Positions 57,020 through 64,000 of a stretch of DNA of 64,000 nt are shown in pieces (the stretch's first letter is position 1; every line of letters starts with the position of its first letter). A program made the translations under genes and the position numbers. The notes under the pieces were generated by a model. It made no database searches. It saw only the letters and a program-made list of their open reading frames with translations, and was not told where the DNA came from. The stretch is taken from contig NZ_AP024235.1 in assembly GCF_016756315.1 (NCBI RefSeq), positions 1,302,001 to 1,366,000 of the forward strand. The letters are read 5' to 3'. Source of the DNA: Alteromonas sp. KC3 (lineage in GTDB: Bacteria; Pseudomonadota; Gammaproteobacteria; Enterobacterales; Alteromonadaceae).

Positions 57020-57569
57020 TTATACGACCTCTCTGTTCATTCTGCTTCTCTAACGCCTCTTTAAGCTGGTTTCTCGCCCTAAATAGACGAGTCATAACGG
57101 TGTTTTTGTTAAGTCCAAGTTGGTTCGCAATTTCTTCACCACTGAAGCCGAAAATAAGCTGCAAAATTAGTGGTTCACGGTATTCAACGCTAAGTCCGCC
57201 CAGCAATCGCTGAAGCTCTCGGTCTTTAATATCACCGTCTGCTTGTTGCGTATCGTCGTGAATGCTCACATCATCAATATCCACCGTGTCGAATTGCTTG
57301 CGCTCAAAGCGGCGGGCATTCTCACGACGTAATATTGTGATTAACCAAGATTTTGCCGCTTTCTCGTCATTTAGAGCGTCAAGTGAGCGCCATGCTCGCA
57401 AAAAGGTTTCCTGCACAATATCTTCCGCCACACTTTGGTCTTTCACTAACCAATACGCATAGCGATAAATATCAGCATGAAATGCCTTTACTAGTGCTTC
57501 ATATCTTTGATGTTTTGCTTTCATACCCGATAAGACCCGCACATTATCGGTTTTATTTCGCGCAAACAT
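57012..57569 (-). CDS. ECF sigma factor (RpoE-like)
   Basis: A 185-residue ECF sigma factor. Region 2 has DIYRYAYWLVKDQSVAEDIVQETFLRAWR (shown in parts: DQSVAEDIVQETFL at about 46-59). Region 4 is FGFSGEEIANQLGLNKNTV (about 138-156). ATG 57569 has a TTGGA site 8 nt upstream; a TTG further up and ATG 57524 are alternatives. It is followed, with an 8-bp overlap, by the DUF3379 partner. Its target genes are unknown; the neighbouring DUF885 and GGDEF genes are candidates only by position. Confidence 0.9.
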   Translation of the reverse strand: MFARNKTDNVRVLSGMKAKHQRYEALVKAFHADIYRYAYWLVKDQSVAEDIVQETFLRAWRSLDALNDEKAAKSWLITILRRENARRFERKQFDTVDIDDVSIHDDTQQADGDIKDRELQRLLGGLSVEYREPLILQLIFGFSGEEIANQLGLNKNTVMTRLFRARNQLKEALEKQNEQRGRING

Positions 57570-57610
57570 AAAAAAATCCAAAATTTCCGCTTTTTTCCAC
57601 TATGACATAA

Positions 57611-57647
57611 AAAACGCGCCTTTTCGTTATCCGAAAGGCGCGTTTTT
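57611..57647 (-). terminator. DUF885 gene terminator
   Basis: ACGCGCCTTT (57614-57623) pairs with AAAGGCGCGT (57634-57643), with CG/CG pairing inside around the loop, and a T-rich tail on both strands. It separates the DUF885 gene from the sigma gene. Confidence 0.85.
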
Positions 57648-57672
57648 AAAACTAACTTCACAGGTAGGAGGA

Positions 57673-59529
57673 CTAGCTATCCATTTTTTGTGAGTCAATC
57701 CAAGTGTTTATATTTTCTTCAAGAATAGAAAGGGGCACTGGACCGTATTTCAAAATCTCATCATGAAAACCTTTCCAGTCAAAACTATCACCCAATTCGG
57801 TCATGGCTTTGTCGCGTAGTTCCATAATTTTTAGCTTACCAATCATATAAGCAGTGGCTTGTCCTGGCATCGCAATGTAGCGTTCAATTGCCTTCTGCGC
57901 ATCGTATTGTGGGTTTGGGGTATTCTCCACTAAGTAGTTTACCGCTTTTTCTCTCGACCACTGCTTAGCATGAATCCCTGTGTCTACCACGAGTCGACAT
58001 GCGCGCCAAAGCTCCATTGCCAAACGGCCAAAATCGGAGTACGGGTCTTGATAAAAGCCCATATCTTTCGCAAGCTCTTCGGTATAAAGACCCCAACCCT
58101 CAGTGTAAGCTGTGAAGCTAAGGAACTTCTGAAACTGAGGCACGCCCTCAAGTTCTTGCGCGATAGTACGCTGCATGTGATGTCCAGGGATCCCTTCGTG
58201 ATAGGCTAACGCTTCAAGTTGATAGGTTGGCATTGCCTTCATATCGTAAAGGTTTGCATAGTAAATACCTGGACGGCTTCCGTCTTGGGCCGGACTTTGA
58301 TAGAAGGCTTTACCTGCCGATTGCTCTCTGAACGCTTCTACGCGTTTAACAACCATTGGTGCTTCAGGCAGAATGCCGAAATAATCAGGAATAGCTTCTC
58401 GCATTTCGTCGATGGCTTTTTTGGCATCATCAAGGTACTGCTGACGGCCAGTATCAGTCGATGGTAGATAAAATTGGTCATCTTCTCGCATGAACACGAA
58501 AAACTCTTGAAGGGTGCCTTCAAATCCCACTTTCTCCATGATTGAGCGCATTGCACTGTGAATTCGCTCAACATTATCTAGACCAATTTGGTGAATTTCG
58601 TCTGCTGTGAGGTCGGTTGTAGTAAACCAATTTAACCGGTTTTGGTACCATTTATCGCCATCAGGTAAGCGCCATACACCGTCGCCTTCAGGTGTTACTT
58701 CTCTTTGGTGAGCCAGTTCGTTAATAAATTTTTCATAAGCTGGCTTTACCGACGTTACTAGTGCGGCTTTTGCTTCTCCTAAAAGCGTCTCTTTTTCGGC
58801 GTCGTCAATATCGAGTTTTTCGACTTTGTTTTGAAAGTCTTCCCAAATGGTGGATGGTGAATCGCTGTTATCAAAAGGAGCGCCGCTAATGACGTTTTTT
58901 GATGCATCTATCATTTGATCGTAGGCCCACGCAGGCGGGAATACGCCCAGCTTTTCGCGCGTCTTCATCTGATCGATGACTTGATCAAAATAAGTACGTA
59001 CATTGTCCAATCTTCCGATGTACGCCATAGCATCGTCTTTATTTGTTACTCGGTGGATATTAATTAAGAAGCTTGGTACCTGAGTATGAGCTGCGCGAAA
59101 TTGATGAACAATGTACCTATGATGACGAAATTTGTCGTTGGCGAGGTCGCGTTCGATACCGAGTTTATATAACCGCAAGCTTAGTTTTTCTTGCTCGCTT
59201 AACTTAGAGGTATCAAAACCATTCAGCGTCTCCAATCGGTTCTTAGCAATAGCGATACTAGCATCAGCTTCTTCATCGCTAATATCATCCCACTTATCGT
59301 AATCCCACTTTTTTCCTAAGTAACTTTGAAATAGTGGCGAACGTTTTAAGTCCTCTTCAAACGTTCGCTCGAAAAAACCATTTAGTCTTTGTGATTCAGA
59401 TTGACCAGCGGTTTGCTGAGTTTCTTGTGATGGCGTTTCAACTTTCGCCGTCTCGCTCGCTGGACTGCAAGCTGACAGCGTTGCGATTGCTAAGGCAATT
59501 GGCGTTAACGTTGTGATTATTTTTTTCAT
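57673..59529 (-). CDS. DUF885 lipoprotein, probable metallopeptidase
   Basis: A 618-residue DUF885 family protein with a lipobox LSAC (residues 18-21, ATLSACSPAS). The family motif YHEGIPGHHMQ (about residue 440) resembles a zinc-peptidase HExxH-like site. Members are thought to be peptidases, but the family is poorly characterised. It is probably attached to a membrane facing the periplasm. It is monocistronic with its own terminator. Confidence 0.88.
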   Translation of the reverse strand: MKKIITTLTPIALAIATLSACSPASETAKVETPSQETQQTAGQSESQRLNGFFERTFEEDLKRSPLFQSYLGKKWDYDKWDDISDEEADASIAIAKNRLETLNGFDTSKLSEQEKLSLRLYKLGIERDLANDKFRHHRYIVHQFRAAHTQVPSFLINIHRVTNKDDAMAYIGRLDNVRTYFDQVIDQMKTREKLGVFPPAWAYDQMIDASKNVISGAPFDNSDSPSTIWEDFQNKVEKLDIDDAEKETLLGEAKAALVTSVKPAYEKFINELAHQREVTPEGDGVWRLPDGDKWYQNRLNWFTTTDLTADEIHQIGLDNVERIHSAMRSIMEKVGFEGTLQEFFVFMREDDQFYLPSTDTGRQQYLDDAKKAIDEMREAIPDYFGILPEAPMVVKRVEAFREQSAGKAFYQSPAQDGSRPGIYYANLYDMKAMPTYQLEALAYHEGIPGHHMQRTIAQELEGVPQFQKFLSFTAYTEGWGLYTEELAKDMGFYQDPYSDFGRLAMELWRACRLVVDTGIHAKQWSREKAVNYLVENTPNPQYDAQKAIERYIAMPGQATAYMIGKLKIMELRDKAMTELGDSFDWKGFHDEILKYGPVPLSILEENINTWIDSQKMDS

Positions 59530-59562
59530 GTAATTTCCCTGTGCGTTTCGCTGCGTTCTTTA

Positions 59563-59590
59563 TTTGGCTTTGTCATTAAGCAAAGCCAAA
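59563..59590. terminator. Hairpin between batD and the DUF885 gene
   Basis: TTTGGCTTTG (59563-59572) pairs with CAAAGCCAAA (59581-59590) over 10 bp with an 8-nt loop. There is no T-run on the minus strand, so it may end the batD transcript poorly or be a leader element of the DUF885 gene. Confidence 0.4.
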
Positions 59591-59659
59591 GGCGCGCAAC
59601 TTATTTATGACGTTTCTGTTATAACGAGGCGTCAACTCCCTGTGCAATAGAATTGCGGT

Positions 59660-61459
59660 TTATGACGCCGGATATAAGTTAGATAACGTGTTCGTCGCTT
59701 TTTTAGTTCTCTTTAGCCAAGCTGTTCTCGTATCTTTAATGTCTTGTACTAGCGATTTCAGGTTTTCAGACAACTCTTTGTGTTCATTGTTATTGTTTTT
59801 AGCAGATGAAGAAAAGCGCAATTTGTGAATTCGTTCCATATGCGACTTTAGAGGCGCTGACTCAGCAATATCACCAGGCATCGCACGTTGGCTTTTGCCA
59901 TCATTAAGGGTTGCTAGCCATTGCTGCAATGCATTGTCGAGCTCTCTCACTTTTCCCTGTTTAGCGACAGATATTAGGTGGTCATAGGCACTTTTCTCAT
60001 CGCCATGCTGAAACGTATTCGTGCTATAGCTTGCGGGGGTAATTGGAGCAGCGCTCGCGTGCTTTAATTTCTTATAAGTTACCATCCAGGCGATTAGTGT
60101 AAGGGCCCAAAGTACGGCAATTACCAGCATTAAGTAAAAATAAACGGAATTATTTTGGCCGCTTTCCTCAATGTGCGCAGTTTGATTGTTTAGCTTCTCT
60201 TCACCCGTTAGCGGAGCACTCGTTTCGGTTTGCAACGTTGGGTTATCGGTGGCGTTTTTGTTGCTTGGGGTATCAGGTACTTGCGGCAGTGCAGTACTAT
60301 TTGTGTTGGCGGCTACAACGGTAATAGTTCGCGCTGGAATAGTGGCATATTCGGTTTGTTCGGTTAGCGTGTTAAACCACGGAATAGTTATTTCTGGCAA
60401 TACAAACGAGCCAGCTTCAGTTGGAATAATAGCTAATGATGTTTGACGCTGAGATATAAGGTTTTGGTCACGCTCGACGGTAGTTGTATTCGATTGATCT
60501 GGATACAACTTAAAGTTAGGCGGGTAGAATTCTGGAATGTCTGGTAACTGCTCTTCTACTACACCTAACGCGGTAAGCGTCACAATGCGCGTGACAGGTT
60601 CACCCGCAACGAAAACGTCACCTTGGGGCCATTCTTCGTCTACTCTCACCATCTCAGAAGGCAACCATGGATAATCAATGTCTGACGGTATCGGTTTTAT
60701 ATTTACCGTAATGTCTGGACCAACGCGATTAATCTGCTGGGTTCGATTAAAGAAACCAAAGCGCTGATTTGTATTTGCTGCCATGACTTCACCTGTGAAG
60801 ATTGGGCCGCGAAGAATAAACTCTCCGGACGCCTGAGGCACGACAGCAAATTGACGCTCAATGATTTGATAACGCCTACCATTAACAATATCAGTGTATT
60901 GCTTATCTTCACCGAGCTGAGTGATTTCGGCATTTTGCATTTCGGGGGCTTGCAAACTACCGCGCTCGATATTGCTCGATAGATAGAGCTTTACCGTGTA
61001 GAGCAGTTGTTGATTTAAATACGCTTCAGTTAAATCGATATCGGTTGTAACGAAGTAGTCTCTAGCTACACCACTTTGTTCTTGGACGGGAATAACTTGT
61101 ACTTCAATAGGTTTTGTACGTTTACCCTCAATCATTAGCGCTGGTATGGTAAATACGCCTTCCTTTCGAGGGAATAGGGTTGTAGTCCAGACCGTTGTGC
61201 GCTTTGTATCAAAATTCACTATTGACGTTTGACTGCTAACAGAGGTTCGACCTACAACAAAATCTTTTAACAAAGGAGAGCTATCAAAGGCGTCTCGTTC
61301 AACGCTGCCATCGGCCGTGATGGTAAGTCGAATTGCTTCATCCAACATCACTGGGTTTCTATCGATAGTGGCCTCAACTGCGTTTACATCCGCGTATGAT
61401 GTGTTACCGAATACGGCAAAAAATAAAATCAAATAAGTAGATAGTGAGAGTACTTTCAT
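59660..61459 (-). CDS. BatD, oxygen-tolerance protein
   Basis: A 599-residue BatD family protein. A signal peptide (residues 1-23) leads to a long beta-rich periplasmic part with immunoglobulin-like repeats, then one membrane helix near 440-460 (FYLMLVIAVLWALTLIAW) and a cytoplasmic C-terminus. BatD works with the VWA proteins BatA and BatB in envelope stress or aerotolerance. The ATG is directly adjacent to the batBC stop, so the two are coupled. Confidence 0.88.
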   Translation of the reverse strand: MKVLSLSTYLILFFAVFGNTSYADVNAVEATIDRNPVMLDEAIRLTITADGSVERDAFDSSPLLKDFVVGRTSVSSQTSIVNFDTKRTTVWTTTLFPRKEGVFTIPALMIEGKRTKPIEVQVIPVQEQSGVARDYFVTTDIDLTEAYLNQQLLYTVKLYLSSNIERGSLQAPEMQNAEITQLGEDKQYTDIVNGRRYQIIERQFAVVPQASGEFILRGPIFTGEVMAANTNQRFGFFNRTQQINRVGPDITVNIKPIPSDIDYPWLPSEMVRVDEEWPQGDVFVAGEPVTRIVTLTALGVVEEQLPDIPEFYPPNFKLYPDQSNTTTVERDQNLISQRQTSLAIIPTEAGSFVLPEITIPWFNTLTEQTEYATIPARTITVVAANTNSTALPQVPDTPSNKNATDNPTLQTETSAPLTGEEKLNNQTAHIEESGQNNSVYFYLMLVIAVLWALTLIAWMVTYKKLKHASAAPITPASYSTNTFQHGDEKSAYDHLISVAKQGKVRELDNALQQWLATLNDGKSQRAMPGDIAESAPLKSHMERIHKLRFSSSAKNNNNEHKELSENLKSLVQDIKDTRTAWLKRTKKATNTLSNLYPAS

Positions 61460-63451
61460 TTACCAATCACTCCGGTTTGAAGGCATGCGCTGTCGTTGAC
61501 GTTTTTGTGCTTCTAATTGCATCTTGCGTTTAAGCAAAAAGGCAGGGTCGTCTGGCACGCGTCGCATTAAACTTTCCATTCGTTGTAGTTCTTCTTTTTC
61601 GGCATCCGTTAGTTCGCCTTGCTGAGCTTGCATTGCCTCAGCATTGGCGTTTTGGTCTTGCTGAGACTCACGATTTTCTGCTTGTTGCTGTTCATCATTT
61701 GAATCATCAGTGTCATCTTGTTGTTGCGAGGCATCTTTATCATCCTGATCCTGCTGTTCACTCTCTCGCGATTGTGACTGCTCTTTTTGTTGATTCTGGT
61801 CTTGACCATTATCTTGTTGAGCATCGTCATTATTATCTTGTTGATTTTGCCCATCACTATTTTGGTTCTGTTGTTGCTCGCTCCCATCCTTAGGTTGGTC
61901 ATTCTCACCATTTTGCTCACTTGACTGACTGTCATCGCTATCTTGCTGTTGATCATCAGATTGCTGATTGTCTTGATTCTGCTGTTCTTGTTGCTTCAAA
62001 AGCTCTTCAAGAAGCGCCTTATTCGATGCTGCATCATGCATATCTGGTGCAAGAGACAGTGCTTCACTGTATTTCTCAATTGCCTCTTCAAAGCGCCCTA
62101 ATTTAGCCAACGCGTTGCCCTGGTTATACAAGCTATCTGCGCCCTCAATAGCGTTATACGCATCAAGTGCTTTTTCGTAATCGCCAGATTTGTACAGTGC
62201 AGAGGCTTTCCAAGAAGGATCGTTAAATTGGCTCGAAGCATCTTCAAAGCGTTCATTTTCATAATAAGAATGCGCTTCTTGGTCGTCGTTCAAAAAAGGT
62301 TTTTGCCACCAAGAAAGCGAAGTCTCTGCACTGCGCTCTGCAAGGGGGGGGGCAACGTTCGTATTTTGCTGCGCATGCGCGGGCACTGGTAATGTTGGAC
62401 TAAGTATTCCCACTAGCAAGATAAACAGTAGCCCTTTTCTAAACGCCAACGCTGCAAACGGAAGCATCGCGAGTACCAAATAGGCGCCCACTTCTTTCCA
62501 TTGATCTCCTTGGTTGTTGTCTTCTTGCTTCTCTTCATCTGACGCTTTTCTCTGCGATAGAGAAAGTGAGGCTAGGGCGTTTATATCATTGTCATTTGAC
62601 GTGAATGTTTCAAATGAACCGCCGCTTGCCTTAACAACGCCACTTACCGCACTATTGTTGAGTTTAGGAATGACAATACTGCCCGAGGCGTCTTTTAGTA
62701 GCTCACCACTTAATTGACGTATTGGAGCACCTTGTGAGGTTCCCACTGTAAGTGCATTTACAGTGAAGGGAATAGACGAGACATACTCTTGTAACTCTTT
62801 TTGTTGCTGAAAGTCGATACCGTCTGTAATCCAGTAAATCATTCCTGAGTTATAGCCTGCGTTATTTAGCAGTTGTGCTGCGCTTTCAATGCCTAATAAA
62901 GGATCACTGCCCGGTACTGGCATGATCTCTGGCGATAGACTAGGCAATAGTGCTGTTATGTTATTCGCATCTTCAGTTAGGGGGGAAATAACGAAGGCAT
63001 CACCCGCGTAAGCAACAAGCCCCATTTCTCCCTCGCCAAGCGCATTGACGAGATCTATGGCTTTGTACTTTGCACGGGTGAGTCTGTCGGGTGTCATGTC
63101 AGTGGCGCGCATCGATAGTGACATATCTAGCACTATCACATGCCCCATTTTTAATTGATAAACAGGCTGTGGAAGTCGTTCCCACGTAGGGCCTGCCAAT
63201 GCAACTACGCTTATAAACCACACCAAGGCGAGCATCCAAAGCGGGGGGCGCTGTCCTTTCTCTGTTTTGCCAATAATCATATGTTGGTACAAATGGGGTG
63301 GGATGACCGCTTGCCAGCCCGACTGCGTAGCAACATTACGCTTTAACCAGATAAGCAATAATAACAAAGGTATCAATGCGAAAAACCAGACCGGTCGTAA
63401 AAAGTGAAAGTCACCTAATTGTAAAAACGAAGGTAAAACCGAAAAATCCAT
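61460..63451 (-). CDS. BatB-BatC fusion: VWA plus TPR, Q/D-rich tail
   Basis: A 663-residue protein combining BatB and BatC functions. Two membrane helices (about 22-34 and 68-88) precede a von Willebrand A domain with the MIDAS motif DMSLSM (about 107). A further membrane segment lies near 320-355. TPR units follow (KSGDYEKALDAYNAI, NQGNALAKLGRFEEAIEKY). The last 170 residues are extremely rich in Gln, Asp, Asn and Ser. It overlaps batA by one base. BatA-BatB-BatD are linked to envelope oxidative tolerance. Confidence 0.9.
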   Translation of the reverse strand: MDFSVLPSFLQLGDFHFLRPVWFFALIPLLLLLIWLKRNVATQSGWQAVIPPHLYQHMIIGKTEKGQRPPLWMLALVWFISVVALAGPTWERLPQPVYQLKMGHVIVLDMSLSMRATDMTPDRLTRAKYKAIDLVNALGEGEMGLVAYAGDAFVISPLTEDANNITALLPSLSPEIMPVPGSDPLLGIESAAQLLNNAGYNSGMIYWITDGIDFQQQKELQEYVSSIPFTVNALTVGTSQGAPIRQLSGELLKDASGSIVIPKLNNSAVSGVVKASGGSFETFTSNDNDINALASLSLSQRKASDEEKQEDNNQGDQWKEVGAYLVLAMLPFAALAFRKGLLFILLVGILSPTLPVPAHAQQNTNVAPPLAERSAETSLSWWQKPFLNDDQEAHSYYENERFEDASSQFNDPSWKASALYKSGDYEKALDAYNAIEGADSLYNQGNALAKLGRFEEAIEKYSEALSLAPDMHDAASNKALLEELLKQQEQQNQDNQQSDDQQQDSDDSQSSEQNGENDQPKDGSEQQQNQNSDGQNQQDNNDDAQQDNGQDQNQQKEQSQSRESEQQDQDDKDASQQQDDTDDSNDEQQQAENRESQQDQNANAEAMQAQQGELTDAEKEELQRMESLMRRVPDDPAFLLKRKMQLEAQKRQRQRMPSNRSDW
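61520..62010 (-). repeat. Q/D/N-rich low-complexity coding tract in batBC
   Basis: The stretch encodes long runs of QQ, QDN and DD-type residues with repetitive codons, matching a disordered acidic/Gln-rich tail. Codons are not a simple microsatellite. Confidence 0.6.
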
Positions 63452-64000
63452 TATCTTGTCACCTCACTGTCCATGGACTTATCGTTACGCAATCCACGCT
63501 TTTGGTTTATAGCGTGAAAAGTGCTTGCTGCTATTGCGCCAAAAACCCAGCATAAAGACAGGAAAAGTGCTAACGCTAATGGGTAGTAAAAGAGTGCTGT
63601 TAGCGGGCGCATTTTTCTCGCTTCACCCTCTATCGGTTCTAATTCATCGAGCTGTTGATAAATAGCCTGCAGTTCTTGTGCGTTGCGAGCTCTGAAGTAT
63701 TGACCACCTGTTGATGTTGCAATATCGGTTAGCATGTCTTCGTCAAGCTCTTGAGACGGGTTGATTTGTCTGCTGCCAAAAAAACTTTGTATCAGCATTT
63801 TATCTGCCCCTACACCAATGGTGTACACTTTCACGCCTTTGTTGATTGCCAGTTCTTTGGCCTGTTCAGGCGTGATATTACCAGCCGTATTTTGACCATC
63901 GGTCAGTAATATCAGTACGTTATTTGACTCTTCTCGTTCGTCAAAACGCTTCACTGCTAGACCAATTGCATCACCAATAGCGGTTTGCTCACCGACCAGG
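63451..64000 (-). CDS. BatA, VWA domain protein (N-terminal part off window)
   Basis: The C-terminal part of a BatA-like protein; the frame continues past the right edge (it reads LVGEQTAIGDAIGLAVKRFDE at the border). It holds the second half of the von Willebrand A domain (VLILLTDGQNTAGNI) and ends in membrane helices (PLTALFYYPLALALFLSLCW). It pairs with BatB; the last base overlaps the batBC start. A GTG at 63954 is internal, not a start. Confidence 0.88.
   Translation of the reverse strand, partial: LVGEQTAIGDAIGLAVKRFDEREESNNVLILLTDGQNTAGNITPEQAKELAINKGVKVYTIGVGADKMLIQSFFGSRQINPSQELDEDMLTDIATSTGGQYFRARNAQELQAIYQQLDELEPIEGEARKMRPLTALFYYPLALALFLSLCWVFGAIAASTFHAINQKRGLRNDKSMDSEVTR

Noticed and set aside
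1..64000. Insertion sequences, prophage or integrative element
   Set aside because: No transposase, integrase or attachment repeats were found in either strand; gene order is typical of a chromosome.

Overview
The window looks like chromosomal DNA of a marine gammaproteobacterium of the order Alteromonadales, most likely Alteromonas or a close relative. This is inferred from gene content: a complete rsxABCDGE-nth cluster, the Na+-flagellar protein MotY beside rnt, a prkA-yeaH-spoVR cluster, two large TonB-dependent receptors, and many secreted or lipid-anchored peptidases. No transposase, integrase, phage gene or CRISPR array was seen. Most genes end in clean intrinsic terminators, and almost everything is intact chromosomal housekeeping or accessory metabolism.

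Layout. 1-6 kb: the end of an MFS transporter, then the minus-strand stress cluster prkA-yeaH-spoVR. 6-7.5 kb: divergent sodB and grxD. 7.7-15.2 kb: a cell-surface signalling locus in which a FecI-type sigma factor and a FecR-type regulator are flanked by two closely similar TonB-dependent receptors. Only the second receptor carries the signalling STN domain. 15.3-17.2 kb: bfd (promoter overlapped by a Fur box), a 2-Cys peroxiredoxin and rnt. 17.4-21.3 kb: motY with a FliA-type promoter, a glycerophosphodiesterase, gloA, a short-chain dehydrogenase and a cold-shock gene. 21.6-24 kb: an M28 peptidase and a lipoprotein.

24-31 kb: the Rsx/Rnf electron-transport operon ending in nth. This Nth lacks two of the four iron-sulfur cysteines, and RsxC has a long Lys/Ala repeat tail. 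31.2-35.8 kb: two identical tRNA-Asn genes, a gene-free stretch of about 970 bp with DnaA-box-like and GATC-rich motifs, then a MATE transporter abutting uvrB. 36-43 kb: a LysR regulator, two small related membrane proteins of unknown function, divergent queC/queE, an orphan periplasmic binding protein, asnB and an RMD1/DUF155 protein. 43-46.5 kb: an M28 lipoprotein peptidase, a DUF3025 protein and a YIP1 membrane protein.

46.7-52.2 kb: a sulfate-activation operon in the order cysD-cysC-cysQ-cysN-SLC13 transporter. 52.4-57.6 kb: putP, a membrane GGDEF protein with a TPR-like periplasmic part, and an ECF sigma/DUF3379 anti-sigma pair. 57.6-64 kb: a DUF885 lipoprotein and the batD-batBC-batA genes; batA runs off the right edge.

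How the genes fit together: redox and iron handling recurs (SodB, Grx4, Bfd, peroxiredoxin, Rsx, TonB receptors with FecIR). It sits beside nutrient scavenging (peptidases, transporters, sulfate assimilation) and envelope-stress functions (Bat, ECF sigma). All assignments come from reading the sequence and motif recall; no database search was run.
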